Of a stretch of 64,000 nucleotides of DNA, positions 7,716 to 17,000 are shown one piece after another. The notes beneath the pieces are model-generated. The model saw only the letters and a program-made list of their open reading frames with translations, ran no database searches and was not told where the DNA came from. Position 1 is the first letter of the stretch; every line of letters starts with the position of its first letter. The DNA comes from Pelagibacteraceae bacterium (GTDB lineage: Bacteria; Pseudomonadota; Alphaproteobacteria; Pelagibacterales; Pelagibacteraceae). The position numbers were made by a program, and so were the translations under genes. Where the stretch lies: positions 1-64,000 of the forward strand of contig SHWS01000002.1 of NCBI GenBank assembly GCA_009693705.1. The letters are read 5' to 3'.

Positions 7716-8021
7716 CTAAAAACATCCGTTTGATACAAATCCAATAACCTTCGAATCTGAATTTATTTCAAATCTTCTTTCACAAGGAATAGTGTATTTT
7801 TTGGTATTATAGACAAACACCATATTTCCTTTTTCATTTCTGAAATCTTCATCTGGCTTACCTAAATTCATTTGTAAATCAGTAGAGGATTTGCCAATAA
7901 ACTTACTTAAGTTTTCATTCTCTTTTTCAACAATTGCATCAGTTTTTTTCTTAATAGTCTGACATCCTGTAATCACAGCCATCATGATCAAAGAGATAAA
8001 AATAAATTTTATTTTTTTCAT
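7716..8021 (-). CDS. Small outer-envelope lipoprotein of unknown function
   Basis: A 101-aa protein with a lipoprotein signal peptide: KK-rich N-terminus, hydrophobic stretch, and lipobox VITGC with Cys20 as the predicted lipidation site. The mature part has a short helical linker and then a compact segment, about 40-101, with KPDEDFRNEKGN and two Cys (in IPCERR and SNGCF) that could form a disulfide. The fold pattern, an initial GK.. helix then a GxPD turn and beta strands, recalls SmpA/OmlA-like lipoproteins, but similarity is faint and the protein is smaller. It is divergent from pbuG and convergent with hsp20. No function is assigned. Confidence 0.75.
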   Translation of the reverse strand: MKKIKFIFISLIMMAVITGCQTIKKKTDAIVEKENENLSKFIGKSSTDLQMNLGKPDEDFRNEKGNMVFVYNTKKYTIPCERRFEINSDSKVIGFVSNGCF

Positions 8022-8057
8022 AATTCAACAATTATAAATGAATTGTGGCATAAATAT

Positions 8058-8139
8058 AAACTTTTGAGTTGAATAATGTGAATAAACTCAAGTTTAAAAG
8101 AGTAATTTACAATAGAATCAATTACTTATCCTTTAAAGG
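8058..8139 (+). promoter_or_regulatory. Structured leader of the purine permease gene
   Basis: Three consecutive self-complementary elements lie just before pbuG. They are AAACTT-TT-GAGTT with AACTCAAGTTT (8058-8095, one 2-nt bulge), AGTAATT/AATTACT (8101-8126), and CCTTTAAAGG (8130-8139), which abuts the GGGAGG ribosome site. No known purine riboswitch core is recognisable. It could be a transcript leader or an operator region for the divergent genes. Confidence 0.35.
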
Positions 8140-8147
8140 GAGGAAAA

Positions 8148-9458
8148 ATGCTTGAAAATTATTTTAATTATAAAAAACATAAAACAAATTTTAAAACTGA
8201 AGTAATGGCCGGAGTTGCAACTTTTTTGACAATGGCTTACATAATGTTTTTAAATCCATTTATACTATCCGGAGAATTTGCTGGTCCAGAAAAAGGATTT
8301 TTTGATTTTGGAGGGGTCTTCACAGCAACAATTCTTGCTACTTCATTTGCTTGCTTTGTCATGGGGTTTTACGGGAAAACATGGCCAATTGGTCTTGCGC
8401 CCGGAATGGGAATTAATGCATTTGTTGCATTTGGAGTTGTTGCAGGAATGGGTTACACACCACAAGCAGCGTTAGGAGCAACTTTAATTGCTGGGATATT
8501 ATTCTTAATTATTTCTTTAACACCAATTAGAGCTTGGTTAATAAATTCAATTCCCAAAAGCTTAAAGTTAGGTATCGGCGCAGGAATTGGTTTGTTCCTA
8601 TCTATTATTGGTCTAGAAATTATGGGAGTAGTTGCCGACCATCCTGTTACCTTAGTAACTTTAGGAAATATTAAAGATCCACTTATCATCTTAGGTTGCT
8701 TAGCTTTCGTTTCCATGATTGTGATGGAAAAATTAAATATTAAAGGAAATATCATTATTGGAATTATAGCATTCAGTATTATTGCTTGGGTTTCAGGTCT
8801 TGCCAAATTCAATGGGATCGTAGGAACTATTCCTCCAATGACACATCTTATGGATTTTGATTTATCTGCGGCTTTCACGGCGGGAATGTCTTCAGTGATT
8901 TTCACTTTATTGTTCATCGACTTTTTTGATACCGCAGGAACTCTAACTTCTGTAGCGAATGTTTCTGGTAAAGTTGATAAGCAAGGAAAAGTTGAGGATA
9001 TTGGTAAAGCAATGTTGTCAGATAGTGTTGCTACAGTTGCAGGAGCATTGCTAGGAACAACGACTGTAACAAGTTATGTAGAGTCAGGCGCTGGAGTTAA
9101 AGCAGGTGGAAGAACTGGTATGACGTCAATAGTTATTGGTATTTTATTTTTAGCTTGCTTATTTTTGTCTCCTCTTGCAACAAGTTTACCAAAACAAATT
9201 GATGGAGCCGCTCTTTTATACGTGGCTGTTTTATTTGTAAGAAATATTGTAGACATTGAATGGGATGATATTGCTGAGTCTGCACCCGCAGTGTTAGCGA
9301 TGATAGCAATGCCTCTAACTTATAGTATTAGTTATGGTATAGCTTTATCTTTCATTTCATATGCTTTAATTAAAATCTTTACTGGTAAATTTTCAAGCAC
9401 TTCACCAGCAATTTGGATTATAGCAATATTAAGCGTGATCAGTTTTGTTGTTGCTTAG
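8148..9458 (+). CDS. pbuG: AzgA/PbuG-type purine (guanine/hypoxanthine/adenine) permease
   Basis: An NCS2/AzgA-family inner-membrane symporter for purine bases. The 436-aa protein starts with the family hallmark KTNFKTEVMAGVATFLTMAY and continues with about 12-14 hydrophobic segments. Family substrate-site blocks are visible: GLAPGMGINAFVAF (about 85-98), FIDFFDTAGTLT in the middle and TTTVTSYVESGAGVKAGGRTG near residue 303. A strong GGGAGG ribosome site precedes ATG 8148. The convergent neighbour is a purine-type phosphoribosyltransferase, which together make a salvage pair: import of the base, then conversion to the nucleotide. Exact base specificity cannot be read from sequence. Confidence 0.88.
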   Translation: MLENYFNYKKHKTNFKTEVMAGVATFLTMAYIMFLNPFILSGEFAGPEKGFFDFGGVFTATILATSFACFVMGFYGKTWPIGLAPGMGINAFVAFGVVAGMGYTPQAALGATLIAGILFLIISLTPIRAWLINSIPKSLKLGIGAGIGLFLSIIGLEIMGVVADHPVTLVTLGNIKDPLIILGCLAFVSMIVMEKLNIKGNIIIGIIAFSIIAWVSGLAKFNGIVGTIPPMTHLMDFDLSAAFTAGMSSVIFTLLFIDFFDTAGTLTSVANVSGKVDKQGKVEDIGKAMLSDSVATVAGALLGTTTVTSYVESGAGVKAGGRTGMTSIVIGILFLACLFLSPLATSLPKQIDGAALLYVAVLFVRNIVDIEWDDIAESAPAVLAMIAMPLTYSISYGIALSFISYALIKIFTGKFSSTSPAIWIIAILSVISFVVA

Positions 9459-9469
9459 AAATATTTTTG

Positions 9470-9497
9470 ATAGGGCTAGTTTAAATACTGGCCCTAT
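9470..9497. terminator. Bidirectional terminator hairpin between pbuG and gpt
   Basis: ATAGGGCTAGT (9470-9480) and ACTGGCCCTAT (9487-9497) form an 11-bp stem, with one T-G pair, around the loop TTAAAT. Downstream on the plus strand comes TGATTTCTTTT, and on the minus strand an A/T-rich tract. It overlaps the stop codon of the minus-strand gene at 9494. Confidence 0.75.
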
Positions 9498-10015
9498 TGA
9501 TTTCTTTTAATAATTTTTTCAATAGTAAGTTCTTCATAATGTTCAGTTGGTTGAACTATCCATGGATCTGAGTTTAATCTTACAGGACAATAATCAGGTT
9601 CGAAGGTAGATGATTTTTTTTTCCACAAACACGCAGTTTTTACTTCATTAATAAAATTTTTTACTGGTTCGTAATTTTTTAACCAATCAATGCTTTTATT
9701 GAGAGTGAGCCCGGTATCTGAAAGATCGTCAATTAAAAGAACTTTATTAAAATCTTTTTCATTAGCTAGGGAACTTAGTTCTCTTGCAAACACTAATTGT
9801 CCTTGTTGATCTTCAGTTCCTTTGCCCGAGTAACTCTGAATTACAATATAAGCAATAGGTAATTTTAATATCCTTGATAGGATGTCTATAATTGGAGCTG
9901 CCCCTCTCATTATTCCAACAAGAACTGTTGGTTGGTAATTTTTATGAATTATGATTGCTAATTTTTCAACAATTTTGATATATTCGTCAAAAGTGATAAT
10001 TAATTTCTCTGCCAT
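9494..10015 (-). CDS. gpt: Purine phosphoribosyltransferase (xanthine/guanine/hypoxanthine type)
   Basis: It converts a purine base and PRPP into the nucleoside monophosphate. From ATG 10015 the protein has 173 aa. The PRPP-binding loop KVLLIDDLSDTGLT is at about 91-104, and the LVGIMRGAAP segment (32-41) matches the PPi loop of type I phosphoribosyltransferases. The ORF track start at 10030 adds MIIVF; MAEKLIITFDEY is the more usual family start, but neither has a clear ribosome site. Convergent with the purine permease, fitting a salvage role. Xanthine versus hypoxanthine preference is undetermined. Confidence 0.75.
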   Translation of the reverse strand: MAEKLIITFDEYIKIVEKLAIIIHKNYQPTVLVGIMRGAAPIIDILSRILKLPIAYIVIQSYSGKGTEDQQGQLVFARELSSLANEKDFNKVLLIDDLSDTGLTLNKSIDWLKNYEPVKNFINEVKTACLWKKKSSTFEPDYCPVRLNSDPWIVQPTEHYEELTIEKIIKRNQ

Positions 10016-10058
10016 AAAAACTATTATCATATTAATTTTTATTTAAAAAGGAGATTTC

Positions 10059-10346
10059 ATGAAAGGTTATATTGTTTGTGTTTATGAAACTATAAATAAT
10101 AAAAATACTTTAAATGAATATGCTGTTAAAACTAAAGTGGCAGTTGAAAAATATAAAGGTAAATTTTTAGTTAGAGGAGGTCAAAAAATAACCACTGAAG
10201 GAAAAGATTTCGTTAGAACTGCATTAATAGAATTTGAATCTTTTGAGATTGCTAAAAAGTTTTTTTATTCAAAAGAATATCAAGAGGCTCATGATATATT
10301 AAAAGGTACAGTTGTTCGACATCATCAAATTGTTGAAGGATTTTAA
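10059..10346 (+). CDS. DUF1330 family protein
   Basis: A 95-aa single-domain protein of the ferredoxin-like DUF1330 family, whose role is unknown. Family marks are the N-terminal GYIVCVYETI strand, the KGKFLVRGG strand (about 33-41), the RTALIEFESFEIAKKFFYS segment (about 49-67) and the YQEAHDIL helix. It has a good AAGGAG ribosome site seven bases before ATG. It is divergent from gpt, and its stop is fused in TTAA with the AlkA-like gene. No catalytic residue is evident, and the context does not suggest a partner. Confidence 0.8.
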   Translation: MKGYIVCVYETINNKNTLNEYAVKTKVAVEKYKGKFLVRGGQKITTEGKDFVRTALIEFESFEIAKKFFYSKEYQEAHDILKGTVVRHHQIVEGF

Positions 10347-10978
10347 TATTGTATTGGCTCTGGGTCAATACTTCTCCACAAATACCAAGTTGCTACTGAA
10401 CAATAGGGTGTAAATTTTTTTTGTAAAATATTAACAAATTTTTCAGAGGGTAAATATTTCTTCTTATAATTTTTAGATATAGCTCTTAAAAGACCTATAT
10501 CTTGTACTGGCCAGATATTTGGACGATTATAAGTGAAAAGCAAAATCATTTCAGCAGACCATCTTCCGATTTGTCTTAACTGAGACAAATAACTAATTGC
10601 ATCCTCATCAGACATTTTTGCTATAAGTTTTGGGTTAAAAGTTTTATCTAAAATTTGTTTTGCAAGATTTTTAATTCCTCTAACTTTTTGTTTACTTAAA
10701 CCACAGCTCTTTAATTGTTTTGTTGTAAGATTTTTTACAACATTAGCACTAATTTTATTTTTACATTTTTTTTCAAACTTAAGAAATACTGAGTTTGCAG
10801 CGGCTACACTTATTTGCTGACCAATAATACTTTTACATAATGAAAAAAAAACATCTTTTCTTGACGTCAAAATAGTTTCTGAAGGAGTTGAATATTTTTT
10901 TATTATTTTTTTCATAATATTATCTTTTTTAGATAATTTTTTTTTAGCTTGATACCAATATTTTGGAACTTTAGTCAT
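10343..10978 (-). CDS. DNA-3-methyladenine glycosylase, AlkA-like HhH-GPD family
   Basis: A base-excision repair glycosylase that removes alkylated bases. The 211-aa protein has the HhH-GPD fold without the N-terminal AlkA domain. FFSLCKSIIGQQISVAAAN (about 44-62) is the first family block, QIGRWSAEMILLFTY (136-150) is the helix-hairpin-helix with GPD loop, and VQD at 158-160 supplies the catalytic Asp160. There is no Cys cluster, so it is not an EndoIII/MutY iron-sulfur type. It overlaps the DMT transporter gene by 8 bp and is convergent with the DUF1330 gene. Lesion range is unknown. Confidence 0.85.
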   Translation of the reverse strand: MTKVPKYWYQAKKKLSKKDNIMKKIIKKYSTPSETILTSRKDVFFSLCKSIIGQQISVAAANSVFLKFEKKCKNKISANVVKNLTTKQLKSCGLSKQKVRGIKNLAKQILDKTFNPKLIAKMSDEDAISYLSQLRQIGRWSAEMILLFTYNRPNIWPVQDIGLLRAISKNYKKKYLPSEKFVNILQKKFTPYCSVATWYLWRSIDPEPIQY

Positions 10979-11855
10979 GACGAATTGTTGAAGGAATTTT
11001 TTGTTTAAAATAAACTTCTCTTCTTAAAATTATTATAGATGCTAAAATTACTAAAGTTGAACCGATTAATGTTTTTATACTTGGGATTTCACTCCATATT
11101 AAATATCCAAAAAATATGGCAAATACCAATGACAAATATTTTAGTGGTGCAACCAGTGAGACTTCTGAAAGTTTATAAGATTGGGTTAAAAGTAAATTTG
11201 CAGCTCCACCAGTAATGCCCATAAAAGAGAGTAAAATAAAATCTTGCACACTTGGTAAAACCCAACCAAATGGAATAGTTATCATAGACAACAGAGTAAC
11301 ACTTAAGCTAAAAAAAAATGAGATTAACCAAATTGGTTCAGTTGTTGAAAGTCTTCTAATTGTAATAGTCACAAATGCCATGCCAATACAAAAAATAAGA
11401 GGCAACAAATAAAAATAATTCATTTGTTCAAAGCCAGGTTTAGAAATAATAATTACTCCAATAAAACCAATCGCTACCGCCATCCATCTGGTCATGCGAA
11501 CTTTTTCACCTAACATAAAAATTGATAAAACTGTAATAAATAACGGAGCAGCATATGAAAGGCTTACTACAATTGCTAGGGGCAATTCTCTCAGAGCAAT
11601 GACGATTGCAACTAATGCAATTGATCCACAAGAGCATCTAAAAAAATGTTCAAGTTTTCTATCTGTTTTGTAAAAATTTCTTAATTTGTTTTTTGGAATT
11701 AAAAAAAAATTTGGCAGTAATCCAAATAAACCTCTAAAAAAGAGTACTTCACCAGTTGGATATTCTTGAGACCATTTTACTATTAAATCCATAACAGAAA
11801 ATGCACATACTGAGAAAAACATGTACAAAAGGCCCAATTGATTTCTGGTTAACAT
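10971..11855 (-). CDS. EamA/DMT-superfamily transporter
   Basis: A 294-aa inner-membrane protein with about ten transmembrane helices arranged as two EamA repeats, the first ending near residue 140 (SKPG block) and the second opening with FYLLPLIFCIGMAFV. The segment SVMDLIVKWSQEYPTGEVLFFRG is typical of DMT exporters, and PLKYLSLVFAIFFGYLIW closes the second repeat. DMT members move amino acids, nucleobase derivatives or SAM; nothing here fixes the substrate. It is translated with the downstream AlkA-like gene through an 8-bp overlap and is divergent from msrA. Confidence 0.8.
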   Translation of the reverse strand: MLTRNQLGLLYMFFSVCAFSVMDLIVKWSQEYPTGEVLFFRGLFGLLPNFFLIPKNKLRNFYKTDRKLEHFFRCSCGSIALVAIVIALRELPLAIVVSLSYAAPLFITVLSIFMLGEKVRMTRWMAVAIGFIGVIIISKPGFEQMNYFYLLPLIFCIGMAFVTITIRRLSTTEPIWLISFFFSLSVTLLSMITIPFGWVLPSVQDFILLSFMGITGGAANLLLTQSYKLSEVSLVAPLKYLSLVFAIFFGYLIWSEIPSIKTLIGSTLVILASIIILRREVYFKQKIPSTIRHD

Positions 11856-11890
11856 AGAATTAATATTTAAATTAAATAAAACTTAAATCA

Positions 11891-12331
11891 ATGGAAATAG
11901 CTATTTTTGCACTTGGATGCTTTTGGGGTCCCGAAAAAAAGTTTAGTAGAATTAATGGAGTGATTAAAACTGAAGTTGGCTACTGTGGAGGAAAAAATAT
12001 TCCAGTTACTTACAGAGAAGTTTGTACAGGACAAACAAATCATGCTGAGGTTGTTAGAATAGAGTTTGATCCTTCAGAAGTTACATACGAATATTTGATT
12101 GAAAAATTTTTTGAATTTCATGATCCTACAACTTTAAATTCTCAAGGACCTGACTTTGGTACACAGTATCGAAGTGAAATATTTTATACAAATGAAGATC
12201 AAAAAAAAATTGCTGAGAAAGTATTTAATAATACAAATAGAAAATTATCAGGAAAAGTAGTAACTAAAATTTCTATATTACATAATTATTTTCGTGCTGA
12301 AGAATATCATCAAAAATATTTAGAAAAGTAA
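11891..12331 (+). CDS. msrA: Peptide methionine-S-sulfoxide reductase MsrA
   Basis: It repairs oxidised methionine (S-sulfoxide) in proteins. The catalytic Cys10 is in the GCFWGPEKKF motif, followed by GVIKTEVGYCGG and the HAEVVRIEFDPSEVTYE block. LSILHNYFRAEEYHQKYL-type sequence closes the protein. At 146 aa it is a minimal form; many MsrA proteins carry extra C-terminal residues with resolving Cys. Other visible Cys are in GYCGG and REVCTG. It is followed after 4 bp by the sulfurtransferase, so the two are probably co-transcribed in a sulfur or oxidative-stress context. Confidence 0.93.
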   Translation: MEIAIFALGCFWGPEKKFSRINGVIKTEVGYCGGKNIPVTYREVCTGQTNHAEVVRIEFDPSEVTYEYLIEKFFEFHDPTTLNSQGPDFGTQYRSEIFYTNEDQKKIAEKVFNNTNRKLSGKVVTKISILHNYFRAEEYHQKYLEK

Positions 12332-12335
12332 CAAA

Positions 12336-13151
12336 ATGTTTTTAATCGAAACTGATGAACTTAAAGAAAAAATCGATCAAGTAAAAATTATTGATTGCTC
12401 ATGGCATATGCCACAAACTAAAAGAAATGGATTAGAAGAATATAAGCAAAACCATCTTCCAAATGCTATTTTTTTTGATTTAGAAAAAAATTCAAATAAA
12501 AATTCAAATTTACCTCATATGCTTACTGATAAAAATAGCTGGGAGATTATTGTCTCTGAAATGGGAATCAATAATAATGATGACATAGTGATTTATGATA
12601 ACTCAGATGTGCTAAGTGCATGTCGATGCTGGTATAATTTTATTTATTTTGGTCATAATCCTAGTCTGATTCACATTTTAAATGGTGGTATGAAAAAATG
12701 GAAACATGAAAATAAAACAACAACCAACGCAACATCAATTGTTAAAAAAACTAAATACTATCCAAATGAAATTGTTAATTTAGTTAAAAATAAAAAACTA
12801 ATTGATGAAAACATAACTTTACAAAATTTTACTGTTATCGATGCAAGAAGCAAAGATAGGTTTGAGGGAAAAGTTCCAGAACCAAGACAGGGGTTGAGAA
12901 GTGGTTCAATTCCAAAGTCATTTTGTATTCCTTTTGAAAAATTAATTAATGATAATAATGCTTTTAAAGATAAAGATGAAATAAAAAAAATTTTTAAGGA
13001 GATCTTAAAAGATATAACTTCATCTAACGTGGTTTTTTCTTGTGGATCTGGAATAACAGCTTGTGTTTTGGCTCTAGCATATTGTTTAATAAATGCTAAA
13101 TATATGCCGATTATCTATGATGGATCATGGGCTGAATATGGAAAAATTTAA
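12336..13151 (+). CDS. sseA: 3-mercaptopyruvate/thiosulfate sulfurtransferase (two rhodanese domains)
   Basis: It transfers sulfane sulfur from a donor to thiol acceptors. The 271-aa protein has two rhodanese domains: residues 1-125 (inactive, with the DNSDVLSACRCWY block) and 155-271 (active). The active Cys236 lies in SCGSGITA, the CG-S-G-x-T loop of mercaptopyruvate sulfurtransferases rather than the CRKGVTA loop of thiosulfate rhodaneses. EPRQGLRSGSIPKS in the second domain is a family block. It follows msrA by 4 bp and precedes the RND adaptor by 5 bp, so all may share a transcript. Physiological donor and acceptor are not shown by the sequence. Confidence 0.88.
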   Translation: MFLIETDELKEKIDQVKIIDCSWHMPQTKRNGLEEYKQNHLPNAIFFDLEKNSNKNSNLPHMLTDKNSWEIIVSEMGINNNDDIVIYDNSDVLSACRCWYNFIYFGHNPSLIHILNGGMKKWKHENKTTTNATSIVKKTKYYPNEIVNLVKNKKLIDENITLQNFTVIDARSKDRFEGKVPEPRQGLRSGSIPKSFCIPFEKLINDNNAFKDKDEIKKIFKEILKDITSSNVVFSCGSGITACVLALAYCLINAKYMPIIYDGSWAEYGKI

Positions 13152-13156
13152 TTTAA

Positions 13157-14026
13157 ATGAAAATATCTAAAAAAATTATATCTATAATATCAATTTTTTT
13201 TTTAGTTATCGTGACTGTTATTGTTGCAAGAACATTAATTGGCAATCATTTTAAAAAAAAATTTAGTAAATGGCCTGCTCCTGAAACATATATTGGTATT
13301 GTTAATGAAATAAATTTTGCAAATAGAATTAATACTTTTGGAACAGCAACACCCGCTCAAACTAGATCATACAAAGTAGAAAAATATGAAATTTTATCAC
13401 CTATAAACTTCAATCAAAAAATAAAAAAAGGTGAGGTAATCGCTAAGCTAAAAAATAGAAGCATAACTGCCCCATTTGATGGTGTGATTGGCAAAAGATT
13501 TTTTTCAGAAGATTTAGAAGTTTCAACAACATCCATTTTGATTAATGTTGAAGATGCATCAATAATTTATTCAGATGTAAATATTCCAGAAATATTTGCT
13601 CCATTTGTACAAATTGGTTTACCTGTGGATGTAAAAGTCTCAGGTTATAAAGACAGAATTTTTGTCGGAAAAATTGACTCTCATGGAAGTCGTATTAATG
13701 AAGATACAAGATCTCTAGAAGCCAGGATAATAATTGAAAATTTAAGTTTTGAGATATTACCTGGTTCTCTTCTTGAATTTTCAATACAGTATAATTTAAG
13801 AAAATCTTTAGGAATTCCTGATACAGCCATTTTAATAGAGGGTGACAAATCTTATGTCTTCAAGGTCACTGGGGGAAATAAAACAATAAAATCAGAAATA
13901 GTTACTGGAGACAGATTAGATGGATTTATAGAAATTATTAAAGGTATCGATAGTGGAGAAAAAATTGTTTCAGAAGGTTTAAAAAAAATAAGTCCTAATT
14001 CAGAAATTAAACCAATTATAAAATAA
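13157..14026 (+). CDS. RND efflux adaptor (membrane fusion protein), minimal form without alpha-hairpin
   Basis: A periplasmic adaptor partner of the adjacent RND pump. The 289-aa protein has one N-terminal membrane anchor (about 7-25), a lipoyl/barrel-sandwich domain, a beta-barrel (about 125-200) and a membrane-proximal domain (200-289). In normal adaptors a 60-100-residue helical hairpin separates the two lipoyl halves. Here the first half (KKGEVIAKLKN, about 90-100) runs straight into the second (ITAPFDGVIGKR, 103-114), so the hairpin is missing. Length is correspondingly below the usual 350-400. The reading frame is intact and the pump starts 3 bp later, so it is unlikely to be a pseudogene. 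Confidence 0.85.
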   Translation: MKISKKIISIISIFFLVIVTVIVARTLIGNHFKKKFSKWPAPETYIGIVNEINFANRINTFGTATPAQTRSYKVEKYEILSPINFNQKIKKGEVIAKLKNRSITAPFDGVIGKRFFSEDLEVSTTSILINVEDASIIYSDVNIPEIFAPFVQIGLPVDVKVSGYKDRIFVGKIDSHGSRINEDTRSLEARIIIENLSFEILPGSLLEFSIQYNLRKSLGIPDTAILIEGDKSYVFKVTGGNKTIKSEIVTGDRLDGFIEIIKGIDSGEKIVSEGLKKISPNSEIKPIIK

Positions 14027-14029
14027 AAC

Positions 14030-17000
14030 ATGTTTATTACCGATTTAAGCATTCGTAGACCAGTGGTTGCCTGGGTAATGTCTATAATATTAGTTGTTTT
14101 TGGAGTTTTTGTTTTTTGGGAACTTCCAATTAGAGAGTTGCCCGATGGTATTCAGCCACCAGTAGTTCAAGTAGAAGTTGGTTATAAATCAGCTTCTGCT
14201 GAAATTATTGATGAGGAAATAACTCAAAAAATTGAAGATGTGATAGGAGGAGCTGAAGGAATAAAAAATATCAACTCAACATCTCTTAATGGCAGAAGCA
14301 TAATCGATATAGAGTTTAATACAGATGTTGATTTAGATGATGCTGCAAATGATATTAGAGAAAGGGTATCCAGAGTGACAGAAAGTCTGCCTAGTGAAGC
14401 TGATGCTCCTCAAATCCTAAAACAATCCGCTGGTTTTGATACAACGATGTGGATTGCTTTATCTTCCCCTACTTGGAGTGATTTAGATCTTGGTGATTAT
14501 GCTGATAGATATTTAGTTGATATTTTTTCAAGTATACCCAATGTTGGAAGAATTTTATTAGGTGGATTAAGAGAATTAAGTGTAAGAGTTTGGATTGATC
14601 CCATCAAACTTGCTGCAAATGATCTAACCGTTCAAGAAGTTGAATCGGCTCTTAGAAATGAAAACATTAATGTTCCAGCAGGAAGTTTAGAAGCAATTAA
14701 TAAAGATCTTAATTTAAATATTGATAAATCTTACTCAAATATAGAAATCTTAAAACAATTGCTAATAAAAAAAAATAAAGAAAAAGTTATTTTACTTTCT
14801 GATGTTGCAGAAATAGAATTTGGACCACTATCTGAAAAGACTTTATTTACCGCTCAAAGAAAAAACGCTTTAAATTTAAATTCAGTAGGAATTGGAATTT
14901 ATGCTAAAAGCGGAGCTTCAACGGTAGAGCTATCAAAACAAATTAAAAAAAAATTATTAGAAATTAACAAATCACTTCCCGAAGGTTTGAAACTTGAAAT
15001 AGCCTTTGATCAGGCAACCTATGTAGGTACAGCTATTGAGGAGGTTTATAAAACATTAGCTGTTGCTTTTATCTTAGTCATTGTAATCATCTATCTTTTT
15101 TTAGGCAATATGAAAGCTGTTATAGTTCCTGCCATTGCTTTACCAATAAGTTTAATTGGATCTTTTTTAGGATTATATCTATTTGATTTATCTATAAACA
15201 TTTTTGTACTTCTTAGCTTTATACTTGCAATTGGTATAATTACAGACGACTCAGTAATCATGACAGATGCTATATATGCTCGTATGGAAAATGGCGAGTC
15301 TCCTTTAGTTGCATCATACAAAGGATCTAAACAAATAACTTTTGCAATTATAGCAACAACCTTAATATTGATCGCCGTTTTTTTACCTTTAGTTTTTATA
15401 AAAGGTATAGCTGGAACATTATTTAAGGAAACTGCAATTGCTCTGTCTTTTTCAATAATTGTCTCAGCATTTGTTGCTTTAACCCTTTCGCCTATGTTGG
15501 CAAGTAAATTGTTAATTATAAAACCTAAAAATAATATTTTTGTTTCAGGGTTTGACAAAGGTTTTAAAAGTTTTTGTAATTTTTATTTAGAAACATTAGA
15601 ATTTTGGATAAATAAAAAAAAAACAATTTCATTATTTATTATTTTAATATTATTTACTTCAATAATTTTGTTTAATTTTATAAATAAAGAACTTTTGCCT
15701 CAAGAAGATAGAGGCTCATATTTAATTATTGGCTCGACCGATGAAGGTAGTTCTTTTGAATATACTAGAGACAAAGCTCAGCAAATTGAGCAAAGGTTAA
15801 TCCCTCTTCTTGAGGCTGAAGATAGTCCTTATGAGAGACTAATTATGAGGGTTCCAGGATTTGGAAGATCTGAAACGACATATAATAGTTTTATAATAAT
15901 AGCACTATTAGATGAATGGAAAAATAGAAAAAAAGATAGTCAAACAGTAATGAGAGAAGCTATAGGAAAAATTGTTAGTCTTCCTGAAACTTTAGCTTTC
16001 CCAATATCACCTCAATCCATAAGAGTATCTAATTATAATAAACCACTACAAATGGTAATTTATGGAACAAGCTACGAAGAATTACAAGTTATAGCTGATA
16101 ATGTTATGAGCAAGTTAAGAGAAAATAGAAAGTTATCTAGGGTAGAATCTGATTACACTAAAAACAAACCAGCAGTTAAATTAATCATCAACAAAATCAG
16201 AGCAAATGACTTGGGCGTTTCAACAGAAAATATTGGAACAACACTTGAAACCCTTTATGGGGGTAAACGTGTTACAACATTTAATAAAATGGGAAAAGAA
16301 TATCCAATAATATTACAACAATACCTTTCGGATCGAAGAAATAAAGAGGACTTATCTAAAATTTATGTAAGATCAAACACTACAGGAAAGTTAGTTTCAA
16401 TTGTAAACATGGTTGATTTTAAAGAAGAAGGAACAGCTGAAGCATTATCACGATATAACAGACAAAGAGCAGTAACAATTTCTGCAAATATTGAAGAAAA
16501 TTATACTTTAGCAGAAGCTATAAAATATCTTGAAAACGTAATGACGGAAGTTGCTCCAAAAAATCAAATTACCTGGAAAGGAGAATCTGAAGAATTAAAA
16601 GAAACTACTAATGAAATTTTTATTATTTTTGGGTTAGCTTTATTAACTGCTTATTTAGTAATGGCAGCTACTTTTAATTCTTTTATTCATCCCTTTATTA
16701 TTATTCTAACCGTGCCATTAGCAGTATTTGGTGGTTTAGTTTTTATTCTATTTCTTAATAGCTCAATTAATATTTTTTCTCAAATTGCACTAGTAATATT
16801 AGTTGGTATATCAACCAAAAATAGTATTTTAATTGTAGATTACGCAAATCAAATTAGGACTACTGGAAAAAAACTTGAAGAGGCTGTTAAAGAAGCTTGT
16901 GCTTTAAGAATTAGACCAATAGCCATGACCTCATTAAGCACGATCATAGCTATGATACCTCTTGTAATTGGAAATATCGGCCCAAGCGCAGGTGAAGGAT

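Noticed and set aside
8022-8147. Classical purine riboswitch before pbuG
   Set aside because: The conserved loop-loop and junction sequences of that class are not present; only simple inverted repeats are seen.
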